Positions 24,619-31,433 of a DNA stretch of 35,942 nucleotides are shown here, in pieces. Numbering within the stretch: the first letter of the stretch is position 1; each line of letters opens with the position of its first letter. This DNA comes from Thiotrichaceae bacterium (GTDB lineage: Bacteria; Pseudomonadota; Gammaproteobacteria; Beggiatoales; Beggiatoaceae). Under the pieces are notes generated by a model. That model had not been told where the DNA came from and did no database searches. It saw only the letters and a program-made list of their open reading frames with translations. The DNA is taken from the NCBI GenBank assembly GCA_029939505.1, contig JAOZSV010000020.1, positions 1-35,942 of the forward strand. Direction: 5' to 3'. A program made the position numbers and the translations under genes.

Positions 24619-25983
24619 ATGAAACTATCTATTATTATACTCGCCGCTGGACTCGGAAAACGAATGCGCTCCGAGCAACCTAAAGTATTACATCGACTGG
24701 CTGATAAGCCCTTAATTCGTCACGTCGTGAACGCGGCTTTGACGCTTAAACCAGATAACATAAATATCATTTACGGCTATAAAGGAGAACAAGTCCGTAA
24801 AGCGATTACTGATACTCACATTAATTGGATTGAGCAAGCGCAACAATTGGGTACTGGACATGCTGTGGCTCAAGTCATGCCGAAAATTGCAGATGATCCC
24901 CTCGTGTTGGTGTTATGTGGTGATGTGCCATTAATCAGTCCGATGACGCTACAAACATTATGCTCACAAGCTGATGCGAATAGTTTAGGGCTACTGACTG
25001 TTGAGTTAGATAATCCACAGGGTTATGGACGAGTCATTCGCAATGCGCAGGGACAAGTCGAGCGCATTGTTGAAGAAAAAGATGCGAATGCCAATCAGAA
25101 AAAAATCAGAGAGGTGAATGCGGGCGTGTATTCCATTCCTGCCACCCATTTACGTCGTTGGTTAGCGTTATTAAACAATGATAACGCACAAGGCGAATAT
25201 TATTTGACTGATATTATTGCTCTAGCAGCGCAAGAAAACTTGCCCATTCATACCACTAAAACTGACAATACCTATGAAGTCATGGGCGTGAATGATCGTA
25301 CCCAATTAGCAACACTTGAACGTTATTATCAAACGCAACAAGTGAATCGTCTCATGCTTGCAGGGGTAACAGTGCTTGATCCTGCCCGTCTTGATATACG
25401 CGGTACAGTGCAGACAGGGCATGATGTTTCTATTGATGTTAATGTGATTTTTGAGGGGGAAATTATATTGGGTGATCGTGTCAAAATTGGTCCTCATACA
25501 GTCATACGCAATGCAAAAATAGGTGATGATGTTGAGATTTTAAGCCATTCTGTTATCGACGATGTTGTCATTGGCGCGGGTTGTTGCATTGGACCTTTTA
25601 CCCGTTTACGCCCTGGCACCCTATTAGCAGAAAAGGTGAAAATTGGCAATTTTGTTGAAATGAAAAAATCGAAAGTGGCTCACGGCTCTAAAATAAGTCA
25701 TTTAAGTTATATTGGTGATAGTGAAGTGGGTAGTGATGTCAATATCGGCGCTGGAACAATCACTTGTAATTATGATGGTGCAAATAAGTATAAAACCATT
25801 ATAGAAGATAGGGTATTTATCGGATCTGATACACAATTAGTTGCGCCCGTGACAGTGGGGGCAGGCTCAACAATCGGCGCAGGATCAACCATTACTAAGA
25901 ATACGCCGCCTGATGCCCTCAGCTTAACTCGTACTCGTCAAGAAACAATAGTTGGTTGGCAACGTCCTCGCAAGAAGTCTTAA
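24619..25983 (+). CDS. glmU: Bifunctional UDP-GlcNAc pyrophosphorylase / GlcN-1-P acetyltransferase
   Basis: Makes UDP-N-acetylglucosamine for peptidoglycan and LPS. 454 residues, near the usual 456. The N-terminal uridyltransferase has LAAGLGKRMRS with QPKVLH, GTGHAV and CGDVPLI; it ends near 228 at YEVMGVNDR. The C-terminal left-handed beta helix (about 250-450) carries hexapeptide repeats and the acetyltransferase marks GPFTRLRPG, NYDGANK and FIGSDTQLVAPV. The usual atp-glmU-glmS neighbourhood is absent. Repeat DNA on both sides isolates it as a single-gene unit. Confidence 0.96.
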   Translation: MKLSIIILAAGLGKRMRSEQPKVLHRLADKPLIRHVVNAALTLKPDNINIIYGYKGEQVRKAITDTHINWIEQAQQLGTGHAVAQVMPKIADDPLVLVLCGDVPLISPMTLQTLCSQADANSLGLLTVELDNPQGYGRVIRNAQGQVERIVEEKDANANQKKIREVNAGVYSIPATHLRRWLALLNNDNAQGEYYLTDIIALAAQENLPIHTTKTDNTYEVMGVNDRTQLATLERYYQTQQVNRLMLAGVTVLDPARLDIRGTVQTGHDVSIDVNVIFEGEIILGDRVKIGPHTVIRNAKIGDDVEILSHSVIDDVVIGAGCCIGPFTRLRPGTLLAEKVKIGNFVEMKKSKVAHGSKISHLSYIGDSEVGSDVNIGAGTITCNYDGANKYKTIIEDRVFIGSDTQLVAPVTVGAGSTIGAGSTITKNTPPDALSLTRTRQETIVGWQRPRKKS

Positions 25984-25997
25984 ATTTATTCAACATT

Positions 25998-26081
25998 TTG
26001 GAGTAACAACGCTTTAGCTTTGTTCTTTGGAGTAACAATGCTTTAGCTTTGTTCTTTGGAGTTCAACGCTTCACCTTTGAA
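25998..26081 (+). repeat. Direct repeats between glmU and the CorC-type gene
   Basis: Three units of TTTGGAGTAACAACGCTTTA + GCTTTGTTC with small changes, the same family as at 13561 and 24431. An AT-rich leader follows up to the next gene. Confidence 0.85.
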
Positions 26082-26132
26082 CAATTTATTCTTGATATTT
26101 GCATAAGTTTACCCTAAGAATAAAGCTTCCAT

Positions 26133-27455
26133 TTGCAACAAAAGGGTTTATTTTTCTTGAGTGAAATTCCTTTAAGTGTGCTATTTGGCATACTCGCTTT
26201 TCTCATTTTAATTTCGGCATTTTTTTCTGCCTCTGAAACCAGCATGATGGCGATTAATCGCTACCGTTTACGTCATCTTGCGGCAAAAAAGCACCGTGGC
26301 GCACTGCGCGTTAATCAATTATTAGAACGCCCTGATCGATTAATTGGTGTGATCCTATTAGGCAATAACTTTGTCAATATTTTAGCCTCCTCAATTGCAA
26401 CAGTGATCGCTATTGAACTGATGGGTGATGCGGGGATTGCAATAGCAGCAGCCTTACTAACTGTAGTGATTCTCATTTTTAGTGAAGTGACTCCTAAAAC
26501 GATAGCTGCTCTTCATCCAGAAAAGGTTGCTTTTCCCGTATCGCTTATCATTAAACCTTTGTTAACCATTTTATACCCCTTGGTATGGGCGTTAAATGGC
26601 ATCGGTAATTACTTGTTGAAATTACTTGGGATTTCTGAAAACAACCCAGATAGTCATCGTTTGAATTCTGAGGAATTGCGAACAGTGGTACACGAGGCGG
26701 GTGGCATGATTCCAAAACGCCATCAACAAATGTTGTTAGGCATTTTAGATTTAGAAAAAGTCACTGTAGAGGATATTATGATACCGCGTAATGAAATTAT
26801 TGGTATCGATCTCAATGCGCCGCTTGATACAATTACTGAACAATTGGCAACGAGTCAACATACTCGTTTACCACTGTACAATGATAGCATAGACAATGTC
26901 GTGGGTATGCTCCATTTACGTAAGTTACTGCGCTTATTTAGGCATAGTGAATTAACTAAAGAGGCGTTGTTGGAAAAAGCGGCGCGTGAGCTTTATTTTG
27001 TGCCTGAAGGTACGCCTTTACATACACAATTACGGAATTTTCAAAGACATAAATTGCGTATTGGTTTAGTCGTCAATGAATATGGCGATATTCAAGGTTT
27101 AGTCACCCTTGAGGATATCCTCGAAGAAATTGTGGGAGAATTTACTACTGATCCAGATGCTTTGAATTTAGATATACATCCGCAAGGTGATAATACTTTT
27201 CTGATTGATGGCAGTATCACAGTGCGAGAATTTAATCGCACAATGCAATGGAATTTACCCACAGATGGCGCGAAAACCCTCAATGGCTTGATTTTAGATC
27301 ATTTAGAAGTCATTCCTGAAGTTGGAACAAGCTTTCTTTTGGAAGGGCATCCCATAGAAGTTGTGCAAATAGCAAATAAGGCTGTGAAAATGGTGCGGAT
27401 TCAATCTAATCGTTGGCAACCAAAAATTCCTGTGAAACAGGATTTAGAAGTTTAA
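26133..27455 (+). CDS. CorC/HlyC-type CNNM-CBS membrane protein
   Basis: 440-residue protein of the CorB/CorC (YfjD) family, linked to Mg/Co efflux or resistance. CNNM (DUF21) domain about 1-195 with FLILISAFFSASETSMMAIN and GNNFVNILASSIATV; CBS pair about 210-335; CorC_HlyC domain about 345-435 (SITVREFNRTMQW). The longest frame opens with TTG 26133; TTG 26157 (LSEIPLS) has AAAAGGG about ten bases upstream and gives a length closer to relatives, so it may be the real start. No ATG lies before residue 35. A GTAACTACTC-type MITE begins six bases after the stop. Confidence 0.9.
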   Translation: MQQKGLFFLSEIPLSVLFGILAFLILISAFFSASETSMMAINRYRLRHLAAKKHRGALRVNQLLERPDRLIGVILLGNNFVNILASSIATVIAIELMGDAGIAIAAALLTVVILIFSEVTPKTIAALHPEKVAFPVSLIIKPLLTILYPLVWALNGIGNYLLKLLGISENNPDSHRLNSEELRTVVHEAGGMIPKRHQQMLLGILDLEKVTVEDIMIPRNEIIGIDLNAPLDTITEQLATSQHTRLPLYNDSIDNVVGMLHLRKLLRLFRHSELTKEALLEKAARELYFVPEGTPLHTQLRNFQRHKLRIGLVVNEYGDIQGLVTLEDILEEIVGEFTTDPDALNLDIHPQGDNTFLIDGSITVREFNRTMQWNLPTDGAKTLNGLILDHLEVIPEVGTSFLLEGHPIEVVQIANKAVKMVRIQSNRWQPKIPVKQDLEV

Positions 27456-27461
27456 GTTTTT

Positions 27462-27608
27462 GTAACTACTCAGCGGTTAGCCTTGAAATCAATTGCAAGG
27501 CTAAAAACTAAAGCAGGCTAAAGCCAGCTAAACGACTCAGTTTTTTTAGTCTGCTTAAGCAGACTTTAGCTTTCAGCCTTGAAATTGATTTCAAGGCTGA
27601 GTAGTTAC
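27462..27608. mobile_element. MITE with GTAACTACTCAGC ends (147 bp)
   Basis: Ends GTAACTACTCAGC and GCTGAGTAGTTAC are exact complements. Each side has a sub-terminal hairpin (CCTTGAAATCAATTGCAAGG and CCTTGAAATTGATTTCAAGG), with GTCTGCTTAAGCAGAC between. Single ends of the family occur near 8423-8449 and 10842-10887. Confidence 0.85.
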
Positions 27609-27656
27609 GAAAATTTATTGTTATTGAGCCTCTTGCAAAACTCGCTTTTTCGAGCT

Positions 27657-27693
27657 TAGAAATCCGATTTTTTTCAAAAAATCGGATTTCTTA
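27657..27693. repeat. Hairpin, AAATCCGATT type
   Basis: TAGAAATCCGATTTTTT pairs with AAAAATCGGATTTCTTA around TCA. It is the same hairpin as inside the TAACTGATG MITEs and the 4292-4425 element, but standing alone. Confidence 0.8.
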
Positions 27694-27797
27694 AATATCG
27701 TAAAATTTTTTTAATGTGTAAATAATTGAAAATTAAGGAAAAATTATTTTTTATCTCATTTGAAATACACTTTTTATCAAATTTTTTCAAAAAAAGC

Positions 27798-27826
27798 GTG
27801 ACATTGCTAAAAAAATAGTGTACAAT
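27798..27826 (+). promoter_or_regulatory. Sigma-70 promoter of tRNA-Pro
   Basis: GTGACA (27798-27803), 17-bp spacer, TACAAT (27821-27826). Transcription would start near 27833, about 57 bp before the tRNA, so the 5' leader contains the next hairpin. Confidence 0.7.
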
Positions 27827-27841
27827 TCGTTCCCAGTATTA

Positions 27842-27884
27842 ATTCGAGGTTCAAGTTTTTCTTCAAAAAACTTGAACCTCGAAT
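27842..27884. repeat. Perfect hairpin in the tRNA-Pro leader
   Basis: ATTCGAGGTTCAAGTTTTTC with AAAAACTTGAACCTCGAAT, ending six bases before the mature tRNA. If the promoter call is right it is transcribed and must be removed with the leader by RNase P. Confidence 0.8.
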
Positions 27885-27889
27885 CCAGT

Positions 27890-27966
27890 CGGAGCGTGGC
27901 GCAGCCTGGTAGCGCACTACCATGGGGCGGTAGGGGTCGTGAGTTCAAATCTCGCCGCTCCGACCA
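27890..27966 (+). tRNA. tRNA-Pro, anticodon GGG
   Basis: 77-nt cloverleaf. The acceptor arm CGGAGCG pairs with CGCTCCG, followed by ACCA encoded in the DNA. D arm GCGC...GCGC; anticodon stem CTACC/GGTAG with loop ATGGGGC, giving anticodon GGG (reads CCC/CCU). T arm GTGAGTTCAAATCTCGC. The CGG start and A73 discriminator are normal for bacterial tRNA-Pro. A T-rich run (27967-27980) follows and may end transcription. Confidence 0.95.
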
Positions 27967-27979
27967 TTTTTTCATTTTT

Positions 27980-28155
27980 TTGTCCAAAGCTAAAGCGTTG
28001 TACTCCAAAGCTAAAGCGTTCTATTCCAAAAACAAAGCTAAAGCGTTCTATTCCAAAGCTAAAGCGTTGTACTCCAAAATTTATACTCCAAAAAACAAAG
28101 CTAAAGCTTTGTACTCCAAAATTTTTCCATACTCCAAAAAACAAAGCTAAAGTTT
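27980..28155 (-). repeat. Dispersed repeat cluster after tRNA-Pro
   Basis: Six or so units of CCAAAGCTAAAGCGTTGTACT type with variable AAAAACAAAG fillers, minus-strand version of the CAACGCTTTAGCTTTGG family. Reading frames on either strand here are repeat translations. Confidence 0.85.
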
Positions 28156-28173
28156 TGCAAGGCAAACCCGCCT

Positions 28174-28367
28174 GATTATACCTATTATTAGGTGGATTTG
28201 ACAGGATAATTTTTTTATTTGGGCAAATTGGCCTGAATTTCCGGTATCAGGGTTTGTAATATGCGGGCAAAATGACAGTATATTCAATATACGGGAAAAT
28301 TGGCCTGATTTATCGGTCAATATCTAGGAATATTAGGGCAAATTGGCCTTATAATAAGTAGTTAGAT
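28174..28367 (+). repeat. 195-bp module, copy 1, ending in core site GTTAGAT
   Basis: About 90% identical to 32833-33026. It contains four spaced GGGCAAATTGGCC-like boxes (about 28221, 28264, 28303, 28336), a TATAAT at 28350-28355, and ends GTAGTTAGAT, a perfect GTTRRRY core. The outer edges are imperfect inverted repeats (CCTATTATTAGG / CCTTATAATAAG). It stands at the left border of the cassette array. It may be an attI-like or long attC-like site, or a MITE that carries a core site. Confidence 0.65.
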
Positions 28368-28433
28368 TGAATCAGAAATTATGTTTTATACATATGGATG
28401 CAAAAAGACGCACCACTGATTTAAGCGTTAGAA
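28368..28433 (+). other. Candidate attC-like site before cassette 1
   Basis: TGAATCAG pairs with CTGATTTA, followed by AGC and the core GTTAGAA (28427-28433). L'-R' text TTTAAGCGTTAG is typical of attC sites. A proper R'' (YAAC) box is missing on the left, so the site may be a fusion with the 195-bp module. Cassette 1 would begin at 28428. Confidence 0.45.
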
Positions 28434-28485
28434 TACACGCCACATGACTATCAAATTTAAATCAATTTAATTAATGGAGACTATG

Positions 28486-28857
28486 ATGAATAAAGTAATA
28501 ACTTTAATTATAATGACTGGGTTATGTTCATTATCGCTATTAACTTTTGCAGACGAACCATCTATTTACATTGATGGTATATGGAAAAATAAAACAGAAG
28601 GAAAGAATTATTACTCTATACAAACAAATGCTAATCAAGTTGTTATGATTGATTTATCCGCTATTGAATCATCAAGTAATACTTTAGAATCATCATATAT
28701 TGGTAATATTAATGATTTGCTTTTAAGTCGGATATCTCCAACTCAAGGTGTTACAAATCAGTTATATTTAAATTTTACCTCAGTTACAGATGGAACGATA
28801 ACAACTATTTGTGAAGTTTGTACAGTTGTACCAATAGAAATTGAAAAGATATTTTAA
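28486..28857 (+). CDS. Cassette 1: small secreted protein with GIW...CxxC domain
   Basis: 123 residues from ATG 28486, which has GGAG at 28476-28479; in-frame ATGs at 28474 and 28483 are less well spaced. A Sec signal peptide (about 1-21, NKVITLIIMTGLCSLSLLTF) precedes mature ADEP. The mature part aligns with the C-terminal domain of the 288-residue proteins at 29930 and 34533: GIW near the start, an L-S-x-I-E then S-S-Y-I-G / S-T-Y-L-G stretch, and a terminal CxxC (Cys109, Cys112) before I-x-I-x-K-I. Function unknown. It lies between the candidate attC at 28427 and attC1. Confidence 0.75.
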   Translation: MNKVITLIIMTGLCSLSLLTFADEPSIYIDGIWKNKTEGKNYYSIQTNANQVVMIDLSAIESSSNTLESSYIGNINDLLLSRISPTQGVTNQLYLNFTSVTDGTITTICEVCTVVPIEIEKIF

Positions 28858-28885
28858 ATGGGGCTAACTCTTTTTGAACCGATTT

Positions 28886-28939
28886 TTCTAACTTTGCCTT
28901 GCACCCGACCTTGACGGTGGGTGAAGAGCGGTGTTATCC
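28886..28939 (+). other. attC-like site 1 (3' end of cassette 1)
   Basis: R'' TTCTAAC (28886-28892), then CTTG-CACCCG ... CGGTGGGT-GAAG imperfect hairpin, then core GTTATCC (28933-28939). R'' is the exact complement of GTTAGAA at 28427, the start of the same cassette, as expected for a cassette that was once circular. Confidence 0.72.
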
Positions 28940-29060
28940 TGATGAAACGTTTCGCCCTTGCTACGCTTCTCCAAGTCGCTTTGGCGCGGGCTACACTCAG
29001 GATAACCAGTCGTTGAATCGGACACTTTACATCCTTGTCTAGTGCCGATTAACATAGGCG
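28934..29060 (+). other. Cassette 2: 127-bp minimal cassette
   Basis: Starts TTATCC and ends in attC2, whose R'' GGATAAC is the exact complement of GTTATCC at its own start. It is more GC-rich than its surroundings. The only frame is a 24-codon one from ATG 28943 (MKRFALATLL...), overlapping the attC; I do not call it a gene. Confidence 0.6.
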
Positions 29061-29066
29061 TTAGTG
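29000..29066 (+). other. attC-like site 2
   Basis: R'' GGATAAC (29000-29006), arms TTGAATCGGACAC / GTGCCGATTAA with an unpaired A, then AGGC and core GTTAGTG (29060-29066). The L' text TTAACATAGGCGTTAG closely follows classic attC style. Confidence 0.75.
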
Positions 29067-29202
29067 AAACAGTTGTATAGTTTATCAATTACTTTTACAG
29101 TTATTATCAGGGGCGGTCGAGATGATATTGGACAGAATACTTAACATCATGTTCAATGTCAGTTTGACCATTACAGTATTTTTCATTTTGAGGTTTATTA
29201 TT

Positions 29203-29805
29203 ATGATTAGAACTTATCAAGTCAAGTCTCTTATTGTGCTTACAATAATGACTGTGGGCTTGTTTAACTTGCCTGCCATCAGTGTGGCAAATTCCGATGT
29301 TTCTCACTTACCCACTGAAACAAGCACACCTTGCACCACTGGGGATTATTGCATCAATGCTAATGGTATATATATTCCACATTATTATCGTTGTAAGTCT
29401 GATGAGAGCTCATGTACAAACCTAGGGCACGGCAACATCAACTTAGAAGGTAGTATGATTTTGCAAAAGAATGGCTGGCTATTGTCTCTTTCTATACCTG
29501 AATTTGATCAGAATGTCCAATTCATTATACCTGAGTTGAATCAGAGTATCCAATTTACTTTTAATGGGAAGGGAGAAAGTGGATTTAGGATTGATTCTAG
29601 TACTGCTCACATCAAGGGAATTAATAGCCAAGGATGTAACGAAGAATTAAATACGTCTGGTCAAACATGTCAAAATTGGTTGGTAGAAATGTGGGTGGAT
29701 ATAAATACCCTTGTTGGTGCTGTGAAAATCGACAGTATTCTTCTTGATGTCCAAGGTGATAAAAGTTGGCAATTTCTCGGATTTTTACGAGTTGCTAGTC
29801 CATAA
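29203..29805 (+). CDS. Cassette 3: exported six-cysteine protein
   Basis: I take ATG 29203 (200 residues), which has GAGG at 29190-29193; the ATG at 29122 would add a second hydrophobic stretch and has no better ribosome site. A signal peptide covers about 1-29 (LIVLTIMTVGLFNLPAISVA). The mature protein has six Cys (44, 50, 64, 71, 145, 156), so up to three disulfides, a beta-rich middle with a repeated IPEFDQNVQFI / IPELNQSIQFT pair, and no known motif. I do not recognise the family. It lies between attC2 and attC3, in the same direction as all cassette genes. Confidence 0.7.
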   Translation: MIRTYQVKSLIVLTIMTVGLFNLPAISVANSDVSHLPTETSTPCTTGDYCINANGIYIPHYYRCKSDESSCTNLGHGNINLEGSMILQKNGWLLSLSIPEFDQNVQFIIPELNQSIQFTFNGKGESGFRIDSSTAHIKGINSQGCNEELNTSGQTCQNWLVEMWVDINTLVGAVKIDSILLDVQGDKSWQFLGFLRVASP

Positions 29806-29822
29806 ATCAATAAAGCATCTTC

Positions 29823-29876
29823 TGCTAACTATGTCTTGGAAGCCGACCTAGCGGCGGCTCAAGAACGATGTTAGCA
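29823..29876 (+). other. attC-like site 3
   Basis: R'' TGCTAAC (29823-29829), CTTGGAAGCCG / CGGCGGCTCAAG imperfect hairpin with unpaired bases and loop ACCTAG, core GTTAGCA (29870-29876). It lies 18 bp after the cassette-3 stop. Confidence 0.75.
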
Positions 29877-29929
29877 ATTCGTACAGTACAGTTATCCGCT
29901 ATTTCAAACTAATCAGAGGAAATCTTAAA

Positions 29930-30796
29930 ATGAAAAAATTTGTGTTAAGCATTATGGTATTACTCTTAACTTCTTTCAACACATTTGCTTGTAGCTGTGC
30001 ACCTGCCCCGTATTTTTTTAAAGCAGTAACGAACATTTCCGTTGATGTGAATGTAGTTTTGCATATTAAAGTACTAAAGAATAATGATGATGGCAGCATT
30101 GACGCACAGGTGCTTGAAGTCTTTAAAGGTGTGGAAGATGCTTCTCAAATCAAAATTAGAGGAAATAATTTTTGCGGCCCAGTCCTAATAGGGTTTGACG
30201 ATGGAACGGAGTGGATTATGCCATTAGCCAAGCTTAATGAACAGAATCAATATATTCATGTGTCGTGCCTTGATTCTCTACAGGTCAAAAAATTGAGTGT
30301 CACAGGATTTATTAGCGACCATTCCGAACAAACTTACACCTTGGAATCTTTTAGAGAGTTATGGAATCTCTATTACAGTGCATTGCAAGTTGGTCGGGAA
30401 CAATGCACAACCGCTGCTTTAAGTAACATCTCCGGTATATGGGCTGGTACTGTAAATAGTAACTGGAATGGCCCTGACGCAAACTATGAAGATGAAATTT
30501 ATCTGTCAATACGCAAAACTACAGATAACATAGCTGTAATCTTTTTATCTTCTATTGAAGCAACCAAAGACTTATTTTCATCAACTTATCTTGGAAAAGA
30601 TTTAAGTAAACTGGACTCGTATGGTGTTAATGCATACTTTCCTGATTTTAATCCGGTTAAACAGTCATTAAACTATATAAACACCTCTTTTCCTATAGGA
30701 ATAGAAATACATGAGGGTAGTCAATCAGGTATTATTCATATACTTTGCGATACATGTGGTTTAAGCTCGGTGATTGTGATACGTAAAATACTATAA
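29930..30796 (+). CDS. Cassette 4: secreted protein with TIMP/NTR-like N-terminal domain (copy 1)
   Basis: 288 residues. Signal peptide 1-20 (KKFVLSIMVLLLTSFNTFA), then a mature N-terminus CSCAPAP. Residues 21-125 follow the bacterial TIMP/netrin-like OB-fold pattern: CSC start, VVLHIKV strand, VLEVFKG, FCG (Cys82), GTEWIM, HVSC (Cys113). Residues about 167-288 form a second domain shared with the cassette-1 protein, ending in CDTC (273-276). AGAGGA precedes the ATG at suitable spacing. Animal TIMPs inhibit metalloproteases through the CSC start; whether the bacterial form does so is unknown. Near-identical to the gene at 34533 over the first 245 residues. Location: periplasm or outside. Confidence 0.78.
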   Translation: MKKFVLSIMVLLLTSFNTFACSCAPAPYFFKAVTNISVDVNVVLHIKVLKNNDDGSIDAQVLEVFKGVEDASQIKIRGNNFCGPVLIGFDDGTEWIMPLAKLNEQNQYIHVSCLDSLQVKKLSVTGFISDHSEQTYTLESFRELWNLYYSALQVGREQCTTAALSNISGIWAGTVNSNWNGPDANYEDEIYLSIRKTTDNIAVIFLSSIEATKDLFSSTYLGKDLSKLDSYGVNAYFPDFNPVKQSLNYINTSFPIGIEIHEGSQSGIIHILCDTCGLSSVIVIRKIL

Positions 30797-30864
30797 AAAA
30801 TAGCTTGTGTAGGATACCGTAAAACTCGTAAGCCGTATATACATGATTAATAAATTGTAATTTG

Positions 30865-30899
30865 GTAGGGTGCATAAGCAATAGCGTCATGCACCTTAC
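30865..30899. repeat. Small palindrome in the cassette-4 3' region
   Basis: GTAGGGTGCATAAGC with TCATGCACCTTAC. The same palindrome and the text around it (CTCGTAAGCCGTATATA upstream) recur at 33907-33940 behind the PhzF gene. Confidence 0.75.
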
Positions 30900-30951
30900 T
30901 CTAACTTTATCTTGGAGGCGGACTTTCAGCCGCTCAAGAATGGTGTTAGTA
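30899..30951 (+). other. attC-like site 4
   Basis: R'' CTCTAAC, CTTGGAGGCGG / CAGCCGCTCAAG imperfect hairpin, core GTTAGTA (30945-30951). It is about 90% identical to the site at 33942. Confidence 0.72.
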
Positions 30952-30979
30952 GGTATGCTCGTTTGCACATTACTTTACC

Positions 30980-31027
30980 TGCTAACTTTGTCTTGCTCTC
31001 CGACCTAGCGGCGGGAGAAGAACGATG
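30980..31027 (+). other. attC-like site 5, R' replaced by intron start
   Basis: R'' TGCTAAC (30980-30986), CTTGCTCTCCG / CGGCGGGAGAAG hairpin, AACGATG; the G at 31027 is where G^TT would be cut. Instead of TTAG the sequence goes on GTGCGATC. The 82-bp stretch from TTAGTA (30946) to here is a minimal cassette: ACCTGCTAAC nearly complements GTTAGTAGGT at its start (9 of 10). Confidence 0.68.
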
Positions 31028-31272
31028 GTGCGATCAGTTTGACCTAAAGTATTGATTTATAATATTTTTTTGTAAATTTATAAAGAAAGGTCAGAGCGTG
31101 AAATGAGTGGTTATCATTTTATGTGATAACTCAAAAGATGTAGGAATAATTCCAGAAAATCGGAAGAAGCTTTTCCTAAATGACCTATAATTTAGCTAAT
31201 ACCCCTATTGGTAGGCAGTCAACCTTCTGGTAAAGCGGGGTGTAATGTGATGAAGGTACGATTAGCCGTGCT
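31028..31272 (+). mobile_element. Group II intron 5' fragment A
   Basis: Begins GTGCGATCAG, matching the group II GUGYG 5' end, and is about 90% identical to 33989-34234. It contains GTGGTTATC/GATAACTC and CTTCTGGTAAAGCGGGGTG segments, which look like domain I pieces. No reverse transcriptase or domain V/VI is present. It is cut off by the small inverted-repeat element at 31279. Confidence 0.6.
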
Positions 31273-31278
31273 AACGAA

Positions 31279-31388
31279 AATAGGGGACACATTTATTTTT
31301 TTCCTCCAACATAATAGAAAAACGACTCGTCTGGACAAAAGATTTTAGCAAAAAATGCTTTGAAAATAAATGTGGTATGTCCCCTATT
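31279..31388. mobile_element. Non-autonomous relative of the RAYT element
   Basis: 110 bp with ends AATAGGGGACACATTTATTT and AAATGTGGTATGTCCCCTATT, the same termini as the RAYT element at 31923-32753, but an unrelated 60-bp interior. Confidence 0.75.
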
Positions 31389-31394
31389 ATATTG

Positions 31395-31413
31395 TTATAA
31401 TAAGTAGTTATGT
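31395..31413 (+). repeat. Stub of the 195-bp module (copy 3)
   Basis: TTATAATAAGTAGTTA is identical to the last part of the module copies, with core GTTATGT instead of GTTAGAT. The rest was apparently replaced by the element on its left. It precedes the NERD gene. Confidence 0.6.
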
Positions 31414-31433
31414 GACAAAAACGAGATCGTAGA

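Noticed and set aside
27818-28175. Reading frames across tRNA-Pro and the repeats behind it
   Set aside because: They cover the tRNA and repeated CCAAAGCTAAAGCGTT units, so they are artefacts.
28350-28355. TATAAT in the 195-bp module as a cassette promoter
   Set aside because: No acceptable -35 hexamer lies 16-18 bp upstream in either copy, so I do not call a promoter.
28943-29017. 24-residue peptide in minimal cassette 2
   Set aside because: Overlaps the attC hairpin and lacks a ribosome site; mentioned but not called as a gene.
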